Below, in pieces: positions 24,718 to 33,014 of a DNA stretch of 64,000 nt. The DNA is taken from contig NZ_JBHTKH010000017.1 in assembly GCF_042676085.1 (NCBI RefSeq), forward strand, positions 1-64,000, read 5' to 3'. The DNA comes from Terrabacter terrigena. GTDB lineage: Bacteria; Actinomycetota; Actinomycetes; Actinomycetales; Dermatophilaceae. The notes beneath the pieces were generated by a model, which searched no databases, was not told the DNA's origin, and saw only the letters and a program-made list of their open reading frames with translations. The position numbers and the translations under genes are program-made. The stretch's first letter is position 1. Every line of letters begins with the position of its first letter.

Positions 24718-25605
24718 GTGTCGAACAAGGTGCTCGGGTTGGTGATCGCCACCGCAGTGGCGCTCGGCGGCTGCGGAGCCGGAGAGCCCTCCGCGCCCGT
24801 CACCTTCGCCAGGGTGCACCCGGCGCAGGTGACCAAGCTGCTGGTGTTCGTCGTCGAGAACCACTCGCTGAACCAGATGCGTGAAGCCATGCCCTACACG
24901 GCAGCGCTGGGCAAGGAGTTCGCTGTCGCGACGAGCTACCGGGCGGTGGCTCATCCGTCACTGCCCAACTACCTGGCGATGACGGGAGGCAGCACCTTCG
25001 ACGTCGCCGATGATGCCCCGCCCGCCAGTCACGCGACCGACGAGCCGTCCGTGTTCGGCCAGGCTCTGTCGCTGGGCAGGACGGCGAAGCTGTATGCCGA
25101 GGGAATGCCCGGCAACTGCGCGACGGAGAGCTCCGGACAGTACGTCGTGAAGCACAACCCGTGGGCCTACTACCTGGGGGAGCGCACCGCTTGCGCCCGG
25201 TACGACGTGCCGTTCGGTGAGCTGAGCAAGGATGCCGCCGACGGCCGGCTACCCAACGCCGGCATGGTCGTCCCCGACGTGTGCAACGACGCCCACGACT
25301 GCGAGCTCTCGGTCGCGGACCGCTGGCTCCGGAGCCAGATCGAGGTTGTCCTGGCCGGTCCGGACTGGCGCGCCGGGCATCTCGCGATCGTGGTTACCGC
25401 CGACGAGGACGATCATCACCAGGACAACCTCGTCCTCACCGCCGTCGCCCACCCATCCGTGCACGGCGCCGTCGTCACGACGCCCCTGACCCACTACTCG
25501 CTCGCACGGCTCTACAGCGAGGTCCTCGGCGCACCGCCGCTCGGCGAGGCAGCCGCCGCTCCCTCGATGGCCACAGCCTTCGGACTGGGTCTCGCCGGCG
25601 GTTGA
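24718..25605 (+). CDS. Secreted phosphoesterase-family lipoprotein (acid phosphatase-like)
   Basis: This 295-aa protein starts at GTG 24718 with a lipoprotein signal (ATAVALGGC, Cys19). The mature part resembles the phosphoesterase/phospholipase C-type family: LLVFVVENHSLNQMREAMPYT (metal site), AVAHPSLPNYLAMTGGST (nucleophile-type Ser/Thr region), GMVVPDVCNDAHDCELSVADRWL and IVVTADEDDHHQDNLVLTAVAHPSV (second metal site). It probably releases phosphate from extracellular esters. Divergent from the EEP lipoprotein, suggesting a shared phosphate- or nucleotide-scavenging theme (inference). Confidence 0.8.
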   Translation: MSNKVLGLVIATAVALGGCGAGEPSAPVTFARVHPAQVTKLLVFVVENHSLNQMREAMPYTAALGKEFAVATSYRAVAHPSLPNYLAMTGGSTFDVADDAPPASHATDEPSVFGQALSLGRTAKLYAEGMPGNCATESSGQYVVKHNPWAYYLGERTACARYDVPFGELSKDAADGRLPNAGMVVPDVCNDAHDCELSVADRWLRSQIEVVLAGPDWRAGHLAIVVTADEDDHHQDNLVLTAVAHPSVHGAVVTTPLTHYSLARLYSEVLGAPPLGEAAAAPSMATAFGLGLAGG

Positions 25606-25791
25606 GGTGCGTCTGAGGATGACGGCGGCGCATGTTGGGGATGCTGGGTTCTGGATCGGGCAGGGCAGAGGACCCGCTGGCTGCTAGCGTCATTCCCGTC
25701 TGCCGTCCCGGTCCACCAGTTCGGACTGGGCACAACGCGTAGGCGCGCGAAGGTTTCGCGTGTGCGTTTGGTTGTGACGCATCGGCATTCT

Positions 25792-25814
25792 GAGGTCTCC
25801 ACTCGGGAGACCTC
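25792..25814 (+). promoter_or_regulatory. Leader hairpin of the cold-shock gene
   Basis: GAGGTCTCC (25792-25800) and GGAGACCTC (25806-25814) form a perfect 9-bp stem with a 5-nt loop, ending about 12 nt before the AAGAGG ribosome site of the cold-shock gene. Structured 5-prime leaders that change folding with temperature are known for csp genes. A smaller palindrome, CGCGAA-GGT-TTCGCG, lies upstream at 25746-25760. Confidence 0.5.
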
Positions 25815-25837
25815 GCTGACAAGAAGAGGCAACACCA

Positions 25838-26041
25838 GTGGCAACAGGCACCGTGAAGTGGTTCAACAGCGAAAAGGGCTTCGGCTTCATCGAGCAGGAC
25901 GGCGGCGGCGCCGATGTCTTCGTTCACTACTCGGCCATCGAGAGCGGCGGCTACCGCGAGCTGCAGGAAGGCCAGAAGGTCGAGTTCGAGGTGACGCAGG
26001 GTCCGAAGGGCCCCCAGGCCGAGAAGGTCAAGGGCATCTGA
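25838..26041 (+). CDS. cspA: Cold-shock protein (CspA family)
   Basis: This 67-aa single-stranded nucleic-acid chaperone with an OB fold starts at GTG 25838 after AAGAGG. MATGTVKWFNSEKGFGFIEQ contains RNP1 (KGFGFI), and DVFVHYSAI is RNP2. The length is exactly the family's. It has its own hairpin leader and a strong terminator, so it is a single-gene unit. Confidence 0.96.
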   Translation: MATGTVKWFNSEKGFGFIEQDGGGADVFVHYSAIESGGYRELQEGQKVEFEVTQGPKGPQAEKVKGI

Positions 26042-26073
26042 CCCACCCCGAGCATCGGTGACCCCGGTCCTCA

Positions 26074-26107
26074 GCGAGTCCCCCGACCAGACGGTCGGGG
26101 GACTCGC
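26074..26107 (+). terminator. Intrinsic terminator of the cold-shock gene
   Basis: A perfect 15-bp stem, GCGAGTCCCCCGACC (26074-26088) and GGTCGGGGGACTCGC (26093-26107), has a 4-nt loop AGAC and is followed by CGTTTCTG. It lies 33 bp after the csp stop. Confidence 0.85.
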
Positions 26108-26229
26108 CGTTTCTGCGCGCCGCGGTCGGTCACCACGTGGATCGCCTCGGGGCGGGCGCTGGACGTCGTGCGCCTCCGGGCGGCCGGCCTGGACGTGTTT
26201 GGGGCGGGGCTGACGGGGCAGGTAGGGCT

Positions 26230-26430
26230 ATGCGGTTGCGTGACCAGAACAAGGGAGACCTCGCGCTCACGGGTCTGACCCTGATCGTCGCCGCGGCGGC
26301 AGCCGTCGACGGAGCCTCCCGCTGGGTCGCCCGGCGTCATGGGCGAGGCAAGGGTCCCGCGCGCGTGCGGCCCGCGAAGCCGCACCAGGTCGTCGGCTTC
26401 CAGGGGTCGAGGAGCGGAAAGCGCTCGTAG
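26230..26430 (+). CDS. Small basic hypothetical protein
   Basis: This 66-aa product begins MRLRDQNKGDLALTG and has one short hydrophobic stretch (LTLIVAAAAAVDGA) followed by a strongly basic tail (ARRHGRGKGP, SGKRS). AGGTAGGG precedes the ATG with good spacing. No family recognised. It may be a small membrane-associated protein or not a gene at all. Confidence 0.4.
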   Translation: MRLRDQNKGDLALTGLTLIVAAAAAVDGASRWVARRHGRGKGPARVRPAKPHQVVGFQGSRSGKRS

Positions 26431-26526
26431 GGGCGCGTGACGGCGTACCCGGTGGCCTCGCAGCGTTGGCCTGCCGTTTGCCCGTGGCTCAACTCGGTGG
26501 TCGCCCGCCCCGGTACTCCTGGGGAC

Positions 26527-28170
26527 ATGTCCCACAAACTGTTCGCATCGGGCGCTACAGCGCTCGCGCTGGCTTGCGCTCTCGTCGCGCAGTCCTCCAC
26601 AGCTCCCGCTACCGCCGCCGCTTCGGACGCTGCCATGTCGGGCGCTTCGACCGCCGACCCCGCCTCGTCGGCCAAGTCGCTGCCCCTCGGCCCTTCCGGC
26701 CTCTCGGAGACACGGACCGCGCGGACTCTCCGGCCGGGCGTCACGTGGACCCACATCGACCGGGGCTCCGTGGACCCGGCCGTACGCTGGGTCGTCGAGC
26801 TCGGCATCCCCTCGACCCGGAGCAGCCCCGACCCGGACGCGTCGCCCCGGTCGGTGCAGGACCGCGCCAGCGCTGACGCCCTCGTCGGGTCGCTCGCGGC
26901 GCACGACGTGGACGCTGCCACCCAGCCGGTCACCCAGCCCCGGGCGGCCGACGTGGCACCGGGAGTCATCGGCTATCGCGTACGCCTCGTGACGACCTTC
27001 CCGTCCAAGGCCGCAGCGGACGCCGAGCTCGCGCGGGTGCGGGCCATGGGCTTCTCGGGCCGTAGCTGGTATGCCGGCTGGGACGGTGGCGCCGCCGCAG
27101 CCGGTCACTGGTCGGTCAACGTGCTGACGATCGACCCGCGGGAGTTCCGCGGCGGGATCGGCGGCACGTACGGGCCCTCCATCGAGACGCGCGAACGAAC
27201 CTCGTGGCTCGCCGCGTACGAGAAGGCCAGCGCAGCAGTCAACGCCGGCTTCTTCGTCTTCGACCCCGCCGCGGGCGCGGAGGGAGATCCTGCCGGGGCC
27301 GGCGTCTACGACGGACGCCTCCTGTCCGAGACCGTCGGTCGCCGCCCGGTGCTCGTGCTCGACCCGAGGGGAGCGCACACGGCCGTGACGCGCCCGGTGT
27401 GGGAGGGAACGGTCCGGCTGCGCGCCGGTCAGGCCGCTCTCGACGGGATCGACCGCGTCCCGGGTCTGATCCGCAACTGCGGCGGCCACGGGGACACCCC
27501 GACCGACCAGCCGCTCCACGACGTCACATGCACGGACAGCGGTGAGCTCGTCGCGTTCAACCGCGAGTTCGGCGCTCGCACGCCGGGGGGTGCCGGGCGC
27601 GAGGTGATCCTCGACTCGGCCGGACGGGTCGTGCGCGTCGCGGACGCACGAGGCACCGTCCTGCGCGACGGTGAGCGCTCGATCCAGGCGACCGGTGACC
27701 GAGCCGGGGAGCTCGCCGGTGTCCGCGTTGGAGCCGCCCTCCCGCTGTCACTGACCCTCAGGTCCGCGAGCGGTGCCACCCTGACCCGTCCCGGCACGTC
27801 GGTCGTCAACGGCGGGCCCCAGCTGCTCCAGGGGGGCGCCTTCCACGTCACGCAGGCTGCCGACGGCATGGTTCATCCGGGCGACCCGTCGTTCCAGTAC
27901 GGGTGGGTGCTCCAGCGCAACCCGCGCACCTTCGCGGGCGTCGACGCCTCGGGCCGGACCGTCCTCGTGACCGTCGACGGGCGCCAGCTCGGCGAGATGG
28001 GTCTGTCCATCCAGGAGACCGCCGACGTGGCGAAGTCCCTCGGCCTCGTGGACGCGCTGAACCTCGACGGCGGCGGCTCCACGGCGATGGTCGTCGAAGG
28101 TGGCCTGGTCTCGCACCCGTCAGACGCCGCGGGTGAGCGTGCGGTGGGCGACGCGATCTACGTCCGCTGA
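26527..28170 (+). CDS. Secreted phosphodiester glycosidase family protein (NAGPA domain)
   Basis: This 547-aa exported protein (signal: MSHKLFASG, then ALALACALVAQ, cleavage near ATAAA) is built in two parts. Residues about 150-190 (VIGYRVRLVTTFPSKAAAD, GFSGRSWYAGWDG) resemble a SPOR-type peptidoglycan-binding module. The C-terminal half is a NAGPA/phosphodiester glycosidase domain: ASAAVNAGFFVFDP, the long central insert, VVNGGPQLLQGG and the signature VDALNLDGGGSTAMVVEGG. The family removes sugars linked by phosphodiester bonds. Cell-wall polymers are a plausible target here. Confidence 0.85.
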   Translation: MSHKLFASGATALALACALVAQSSTAPATAAASDAAMSGASTADPASSAKSLPLGPSGLSETRTARTLRPGVTWTHIDRGSVDPAVRWVVELGIPSTRSSPDPDASPRSVQDRASADALVGSLAAHDVDAATQPVTQPRAADVAPGVIGYRVRLVTTFPSKAAADAELARVRAMGFSGRSWYAGWDGGAAAAGHWSVNVLTIDPREFRGGIGGTYGPSIETRERTSWLAAYEKASAAVNAGFFVFDPAAGAEGDPAGAGVYDGRLLSETVGRRPVLVLDPRGAHTAVTRPVWEGTVRLRAGQAALDGIDRVPGLIRNCGGHGDTPTDQPLHDVTCTDSGELVAFNREFGARTPGGAGREVILDSAGRVVRVADARGTVLRDGERSIQATGDRAGELAGVRVGAALPLSLTLRSASGATLTRPGTSVVNGGPQLLQGGAFHVTQAADGMVHPGDPSFQYGWVLQRNPRTFAGVDASGRTVLVTVDGRQLGEMGLSIQETADVAKSLGLVDALNLDGGGSTAMVVEGGLVSHPSDAAGERAVGDAIYVR

Positions 28171-28237
28171 GGAAGACGGCTCTTGTGGTCGTCGCGGCCG
28201 CCATGTCGTGACAGGACGTGATGTGCGACGTGGCTGC

Positions 28238-28759
28238 TCAGGTGGGCGACGTCGGCTCTGCCGCAGTCACCGCGGACGTCCGTGCCAGGCGGTCGCCGGT
28301 GCGAGTCCAGTCCTCCAGAAGCCGCAGCGACTGCGCCAGGTCGTTCAGGTGGCCGGTGCCGAGCAGGCGTTCCCACTCGCGCTCGAGGTCCGCCAGCAGT
28401 GCGCGTGCGACGCGGAATCCACGCTCGGCGCGAGGGGTGGCCCGGATCAGGGAGGCTCGGGCGTCCGTCGGGTCGGCAGCTCGCTCCAGCAGCCCTGCTC
28501 GCTCGAGCTGGGTGACCAGCTGGCTCACGGCCGACTTGGTCACCTGCATCAGCTCGGCGAACTCGGAAAGCCTTCGACCCTCGGTCGTCATGTGCGCCAG
28601 CAGCGCGATGTGGGGCACGCGGATCTCGTGGTACCCGGCGTCGGCGAGCCGTCGCAGCATGGCGTGATGGACTGCGCGCTCGATGGCGCGCATGGGCTCG
28701 AGCAGGAGGTACTGCGGCTCGGCGCCCGCGCTGGAACCGCTTGACTCGGCATCTCTCAC
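28238..28759 (-). CDS. MarR-family transcriptional regulator
   Basis: This 173-aa winged-helix regulator contains VHHAMLRRLADAGYHEIRVPHIALLAHMT, the recognition segment LSEFAELMQVTKSAVSQLVTQLERAGLLERAADPTDARA and a C-terminal dimerisation helix. The GTG at 28759 is taken as the start because farther-upstream frame would run through the operator. It faces an SRPBCC gene across 43 bp containing a dyad, which marks that gene as its likely target. Confidence 0.82.
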   Translation of the reverse strand: MRDAESSGSSAGAEPQYLLLEPMRAIERAVHHAMLRRLADAGYHEIRVPHIALLAHMTTEGRRLSEFAELMQVTKSAVSQLVTQLERAGLLERAADPTDARASLIRATPRAERGFRVARALLADLEREWERLLGTGHLNDLAQSLRLLEDWTRTGDRLARTSAVTAAEPTSPT

Positions 28760-28768
28760 GGGGCGATA

Positions 28769-28783
28769 GTTTAGTACCTTAAC
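28769..28783. promoter_or_regulatory. Imperfect palindrome between MarR and SRPBCC genes
   Basis: GTTTAGTACCTTAAC pairs at five of seven positions around a central A. It is AT-rich and lies in the 43-bp divergent gap, where it would overlap both promoters. It is a plausible MarR operator. Confidence 0.5.
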
Positions 28784-28802
28784 CACATTCGAAGGAGGAG
28801 CC

Positions 28803-29234
28803 GTGGTCAAGTCCTCAGAGAGTGTTCAGCTGTCCCGGTCCGCCGAGGAGGTGTTCCGGTACGTCGCAGACCTGCGCAACGAGCCGAGCTGGCACGACGA
28901 CATCGCCTCCGTCCCACCGGGAACCGATCCCGTCCCCGTCCCCGGCAAGACCTACCCGCTCACGTTCAAGCCCTTCATGGGCAAGACCGAGGGCACCTTC
29001 ACCGCACTGGAGGTCGACCCCGGCCGGCGCATCGTCTACCGGGCCGCACTGGCGGGCCTGACCCCGCTGATCACCTACACCGTGACCCCGCAGGACGGCG
29101 GAGCGCAGTTCACCCGCTCGGTCGAGATGCATCCCACGGGGCTGAGGATCGCGATGACGCCGATGATGGCCCTGATGGTCCCGCGTCGGAACAAGGCCTT
29201 CGTCCAGAACCTCAAACGCGCCCTCGAGACCTGA
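28803..29234 (+). CDS. SRPBCC family protein
   Basis: This 143-aa START-like protein starts at GTG 28803 after a very strong GAAGGAGGAG site. ESVQLSRSAEEVFRYVADLRNEPSWHDDI is the typical opening, followed by YPLTFKPFMGKTEGTFTALEV and a C-terminal helix with PRRNKAFVQNLKRALE. It probably binds a lipophilic ligand. It is divergently paired with the MarR gene, so it may be induced by the compound it binds (inference). Confidence 0.78.
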   Translation: MVKSSESVQLSRSAEEVFRYVADLRNEPSWHDDIASVPPGTDPVPVPGKTYPLTFKPFMGKTEGTFTALEVDPGRRIVYRAALAGLTPLITYTVTPQDGGAQFTRSVEMHPTGLRIAMTPMMALMVPRRNKAFVQNLKRALET

Positions 29235-29301
29235 ATGACCTGCTCCGGCGTCGTCCAGTCGCGTCCAGACCCGGTGGCCGGGAAGCCTTGACCGGCGCCA
29301 G

Positions 29302-29706
29302 TCAGCGCGCGGTCTCCTCGACGAGCAAGATGCGGTTGCCGTCGGGGTCGCGGAAGTAGGCCATCGGCGGCACGGGCCCCCCGCCGACCCTGACGTCCTC
29401 GAACTCGACACCGCGCGAACGGAACTCGGCCATCGCGGCCTCGAGGTCGGGTGTGTCGAAGCCGAACGGTGCTGGGCCGCCGGGCTGCGGGTCGTCCGCG
29501 CCCGTCGGCGACACGAGCGCGATCACCGTGTACGCACCAACGGGAGCTACCTCGACCCAGCGGAAGCCCTCACCGAAGTCGGTGTCCGTGCGCACCTCGA
29601 AGCCGAGTTTGTCACGGTAGAACTCGAGCGCGCGATCCTGGTCGCTCACCGCCAGGTACACGGTGCCCACGCCCGGGATGTGCTGTGGCGTTTCGGTTCC
29701 GGTCAT
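29302..29706 (-). CDS. VOC (glyoxalase-like) family protein
   Basis: This 134-aa single-domain protein shows VGTVYLAVSDQDRALEFYRDKLGFEVRTDTDFG, RWVEVAPVGAYTVIALV, FGFDTPDLEAAMAEFRSRGVEF and MAYFRDPDGNRILLVEE, the complete babbab pattern with the end motif of glyoxalase/bleomycin-resistance proteins. Substrate unknown. It stands alone. Confidence 0.84.
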   Translation of the reverse strand: MTGTETPQHIPGVGTVYLAVSDQDRALEFYRDKLGFEVRTDTDFGEGFRWVEVAPVGAYTVIALVSPTGADDPQPGGPAPFGFDTPDLEAAMAEFRSRGVEFEDVRVGGGPVPPMAYFRDPDGNRILLVEETAR

Positions 29707-29852
29707 GCGGGGCTCCCTCGCCGTCGAAGGCATCACCCTAGCGCGAGTCCCGGACCCGTCCGCTGACTGATGGCCGGCTGCTGGCGGGCCAGCCGGCATC
29801 GGCCGTGTCGAAAAAAGGTCGCTCGTCGAAGGCCTGCGGAGCAGGACAGTCC

Positions 29853-30929
29853 TCACGAAACCCGGGGCACGATGAGAAGCGGCCGGCGGAGCGCACCGCG
29901 CCTTCGCGCAAACCTGGCGCGCAGCGGGCGCTCGACGAACCTGAAGCTCGCCTCGGCCAGAACGACGAACAGGGCGACCCAGGCCATGTCACCGACTACC
30001 GAGTGTCCGAACAGATTGAGTACCGCGATCCTCGCAAGGACATTCCAGAGGTAGATCGAGTACGCCCGCTCGCCGAGCCACCGCATCGGCGCGCTCGACA
30101 GCAGCACTCCGATCGCCGAACGTGGCCGCGTCACGACACCCGTCAGCATCACCAGCGTCAGCACTGTCCCCGCGACGATCACCAACGACGTGCGATGGGT
30201 GTCGTTGCGATGGGCCAGGACAGGAAGGAGAGCAACGGCCAACATCGCGAAGCGCGCAAGATGCCCTGTCACCCTTGACGCCCAGTCGTTTTGGACGACG
30301 ATCGCGAGCAGTGCGCCGACCAGGATCGGCAGCGCATTCGTGTCCGTCCCGACGTACTGGTGCTGGTCGAACAGGATCTCCTGACTCAGGCCGAGCACGA
30401 GGTCGAGCACCAAGGTGATCCCGATGAGCGACATGGTGAGCGCGGCGAAGAGTCGCGGACTGCGTCGATAGCCCCAGAGCAGTGCGAACGGCCACAGCAC
30501 GTAGAACTGTTCTTCGACGGAGAGCGTCCACGTGTAGTTGAAGTAGTCCTGCGTGGCGAAGGGATGCCCAGCCCAGTCGAAGAGGCTCGTCGTGTAGGTC
30601 GCGGCAGCAGCAGCGGGCGCGAGAACCTGGCCGACACCCAGATCGCGCCGACCGACGAGCAGCACCACGATGGTCGCCGCTGCGACGGTCAGCAATGCCG
30701 GGTAGAGGCGCGCCGCACGCCGACGATAGAACGCCCGGACGTCGATGGTGCCTGTCTGGAGCTCGCGGACCAACAGGCTGGTGATGAGGTAGCCCGACAG
30801 GCAGAAGAACACGGTCACGCCGACGAACCCGTCGACCAGCGGCCTGGTGGGTGCGTGCTGACCCAGGACCAGGAGAATTGCCACACCGCGGACCCCGTCC
30901 AGTGCAGGCTGGTAACCGTTGCCGCGCAC
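29853..30929 (-). CDS. Acyltransferase 3 family membrane protein
   Basis: This 358-aa integral membrane acyltransferase has about ten hydrophobic segments. The family's catalytic opening is present at residues 7-25 (QPALDGVRGVAILLVLGQHA, with the essential His), as is FFCLSGYLITSLL with RAFYRRRAARLYPAL. The mid-protein motif NYTWTLSVEEQFYVLWP is the second signature. It acylates an envelope sugar, lipid or antibiotic; the target cannot be told. GTG start at 30929. Codon choice is less GC-extreme than in neighbours, hinting at transfer. Confidence 0.88.
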   Translation of the reverse strand: MRGNGYQPALDGVRGVAILLVLGQHAPTRPLVDGFVGVTVFFCLSGYLITSLLVRELQTGTIDVRAFYRRRAARLYPALLTVAAATIVVLLVGRRDLGVGQVLAPAAAAATYTTSLFDWAGHPFATQDYFNYTWTLSVEEQFYVLWPFALLWGYRRSPRLFAALTMSLIGITLVLDLVLGLSQEILFDQHQYVGTDTNALPILVGALLAIVVQNDWASRVTGHLARFAMLAVALLPVLAHRNDTHRTSLVIVAGTVLTLVMLTGVVTRPRSAIGVLLSSAPMRWLGERAYSIYLWNVLARIAVLNLFGHSVVGDMAWVALFVVLAEASFRFVERPLRARFARRRGALRRPLLIVPRVS

Positions 30930-31270
30930 GAGTCGCCCTCAGGAACGTAGGCGGCCGTGGACGGCACAAGAGGCGCCTCGGACCGAGGCCCTCAGGTGCA
31001 TCCGAAACGTCCCACTTCGCAACCGAGTCCCTCCCTTCGCGGATCACTCGAGCCCCGGGTGCGGCGCAAGCGCGATCCACGTCGATGAGACGAATACGAC
31101 GTGGTCGCGCCGCCGGTTCAGGTCGACGAGGCGCAGACGTCTCAGTCCCTGAGTGAGTCGCTCGACGATCGCTCGGTGACCGTCAGGCGCTGAGCACTCG
31201 GCCCGGGACCCAGGCGTGGCTCACCGGCATATCCGGCCGTGGTGTCGTGGGTCGGGGCTACGGTCGGGGC
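30930..31270. other. Intergenic region between divergent genes
   Basis: A 341-bp gap separates the acyltransferase and the pterin-dehydratase/VOC fusion gene. Short open frames cross it, but none has a ribosome site plus a recognisable product. AT-richer patches around 31090-31100 (gaatacgac) could hold promoter elements. I see no further structure. Confidence 0.6.
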
Positions 31271-31930
31271 ATGTCGGAGAAGCTCTCGCGCCAGGCGGCT
31301 TCGGACGCGCTGCCCACGTGGCGCTTCCTGCTGCAGCGGATGCACCTGACCGTGCGCGCGCCAGACGCCACGACCGTGTTCGACCTCGTCGCACGCATCG
31401 GCTCGCTGGCCGCCTCGCGGGGTCGACACCCCGACATCGACGTGCGCGGCGACGTCGTGCACCTCGCCGTGTCCACCGGGTCGCGTGACGGTGTCACCGA
31501 CGACGACATCGCACTCGGCCGGGCCGTCGACGAGGTCGTCGCCGAGATGGGCCTCGCCTCCGAGCCGGGCAGCCTGACGGTCGTCGAGATCGCCATCGAT
31601 GCCATGGACATCGACGCCGTGCGGCCCTTCTGGGATGCCGTGCTCGGCTGGGACGTCGTCGACCGCGACGACCTGCGCGACCGGCGCCGGATGGGACCCG
31701 CCGTGTGGTTCCAGCAGATGGACGAGCCGCGGCCGCAGCGCAACCGGATCCACATCGACGTCACCGTCGCCCACGACGAGGCACAGGGCCGCATCGAGCG
31801 CGCCCTCGCCGCGGGTGGACACATGGTCTCCGACGCGCGCGCCCCCGCCTTCTGGATCCTCGCCGACCCCGAGGGCAACGAGGCGTGCGTCTGCACCTGG
31901 CAGGGGCGCGACCCCGCCCCGACGGCCTGA
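31271..31930 (+). CDS. Fusion of 4a-hydroxytetrahydrobiopterin dehydratase-like and VOC domains
   Basis: The 219-aa protein has two modules. Residues 1-105 look like PhhB/pterin-4a-carbinolamine dehydratase: WRFLLQRMHLTVRAPDATTVFDLVARIGSLAASRGRHPDIDVRG matches the segment with the catalytic His pair and Pro-Asp. Residues 110-219 form a VOC module (VVEIAIDAMDIDAVRPFWDAVLGWDV to ILADPEGNEACVCTW). The same fusion occurs in other actinobacteria, but its function is unknown. The start ATG at 31271 (MSEKLSRQ) is preferred over one 24 nt upstream. Confidence 0.75.
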   Translation: MSEKLSRQAASDALPTWRFLLQRMHLTVRAPDATTVFDLVARIGSLAASRGRHPDIDVRGDVVHLAVSTGSRDGVTDDDIALGRAVDEVVAEMGLASEPGSLTVVEIAIDAMDIDAVRPFWDAVLGWDVVDRDDLRDRRRMGPAVWFQQMDEPRPQRNRIHIDVTVAHDEAQGRIERALAAGGHMVSDARAPAFWILADPEGNEACVCTWQGRDPAPTA

Positions 31931-32006
31931 CGACGCCGGTCGGTCCGGTGACGCTCTGTGACCAGCGCCGCGAAGGGTGCCGAGCCAGTGCCGAGGTCGG
32001 TGGCCT

Positions 32007-32030
32007 GAGGCAGGGGAGCCCCTCTGCCTC
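32007..32030. terminator. Hairpin in the convergent gap
   Basis: GAGGCAGGGG and CCCCTCTGCCTC pair over 11 bp with one bulge and a 2-nt apex, between the PhhB-VOC gene and the convergent hydrolase gene. The apex is too tight to form as written, so the top pairs must open. It is a probable but weak terminator. The rest of this 244-bp gap holds nothing recognisable. Confidence 0.4.
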
Positions 32031-32174
32031 GAGTCACCCGGTGACCCAGCTGCGGCGAATGCGTGGCGAACCGGGGACGAGCTGGTGCGAGGTGGGCGCT
32101 GAGTCCTGGGGTGAACCAACGCAGAGCCCCCCAGGGCAGCCGGCTGGCCGCCAGGCGTGGGTTACCGCCGGTCC

Positions 32175-33014
32175 TCACCCGCCTGACGTGCTCGACCTCG
32201 GGTCGTCGTCGCCGCACGCCGCGTCCTCGGCGGCGAGCGCAACCAGGGCCCCCACCTGCTCAGGGTGGGTGAAGAGATTGTTGTGCGAGCCGTCCAGCAG
32301 CGACGTGCGCACCCTCGGGGCGCTGCGGGCCGAACGCGCGAGCAGGTCGAGCCACTCGACCGGGGCGAACGAGTCGTGGGCGCCCGCCGTGAGCGTGACC
32401 GGCACGGGCAGGTGTGCGATGCGCTTCTCCGGTGCGTCGCGCAGCCCCGAGTGGAGCATCGCGACGACGCCGGTGCGACCCCGGTAGAGCTCCGCAGGGT
32501 TCAGCTCGCTCGGCGGGTCGTGACGGTAGGCGAACGGCGTCGCTCGCGCCAGACGGTGCAGCCGGCGCTGCTCCGGGGCGAAGGTGGGTCCGGCGAGCAC
32601 GACGGCGAGTCCACGACGGTGCGCGCTCAGCGCCAGTCCCGCCGTGAGCGCCGCCTGCGCGCCCGTCGAGTGGCCGACCACGACCACGGGTCGTCCGGAC
32701 GCCTCGGCCTCGACCCAGCGGGCGGCCATGAGGCCCGCGGCATGGATGTTCGGGCGAGTCGGCCGCGGCTGGCTGGACCCGAAGCCCGGCAGGTCGAGCA
32801 CGACGCAGTCGAGGCCCCTGGCGGCGAGGGCGCGGGCCGTCGGCAGCGTGTAGGACGGCAGGCCGAGGCCGGGCACCACGACCACCAGCGGGCCGCCGGC
32901 GGAGGAGGTCTCGCCGGTCCCCTCGGTCCCGCCGATCGTCAGGGAGTGCACCACGCGGCCGCGCACGGTCGTCCACTGGTCGCGCACGTCCGGGCCGCGG
33001 TGAGGCCAGGTCAC
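32175..33014 (-). CDS. Alpha/beta hydrolase fold protein
   Basis: This 279-aa serine hydrolase contains VVVVPGLGLPSYTLPTARALAARG (oxyanion-hole region), CVVLDLPGFGSSQPRP, the nucleophile elbow VVGHSTGAQAAL near residue 120, TLTAGAHDSFAPVEWL (acid) and a late LLDGSHNNLFTHPEQV (His). The GTG start overlaps the stop of the LacI gene as GTGA, so the two are translated together. The hydrolase is therefore probably part of the same sugar/cyclitol response (for example an esterase or lactonase); substrate unknown. Confidence 0.82.
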   Translation of the reverse strand: MTWPHRGPDVRDQWTTVRGRVVHSLTIGGTEGTGETSSAGGPLVVVVPGLGLPSYTLPTARALAARGLDCVVLDLPGFGSSQPRPTRPNIHAAGLMAARWVEAEASGRPVVVVGHSTGAQAALTAGLALSAHRRGLAVVLAGPTFAPEQRRLHRLARATPFAYRHDPPSELNPAELYRGRTGVVAMLHSGLRDAPEKRIAHLPVPVTLTAGAHDSFAPVEWLDLLARSARSAPRVRTSLLDGSHNNLFTHPEQVGALVALAAEDAACGDDDPRSSTSGG

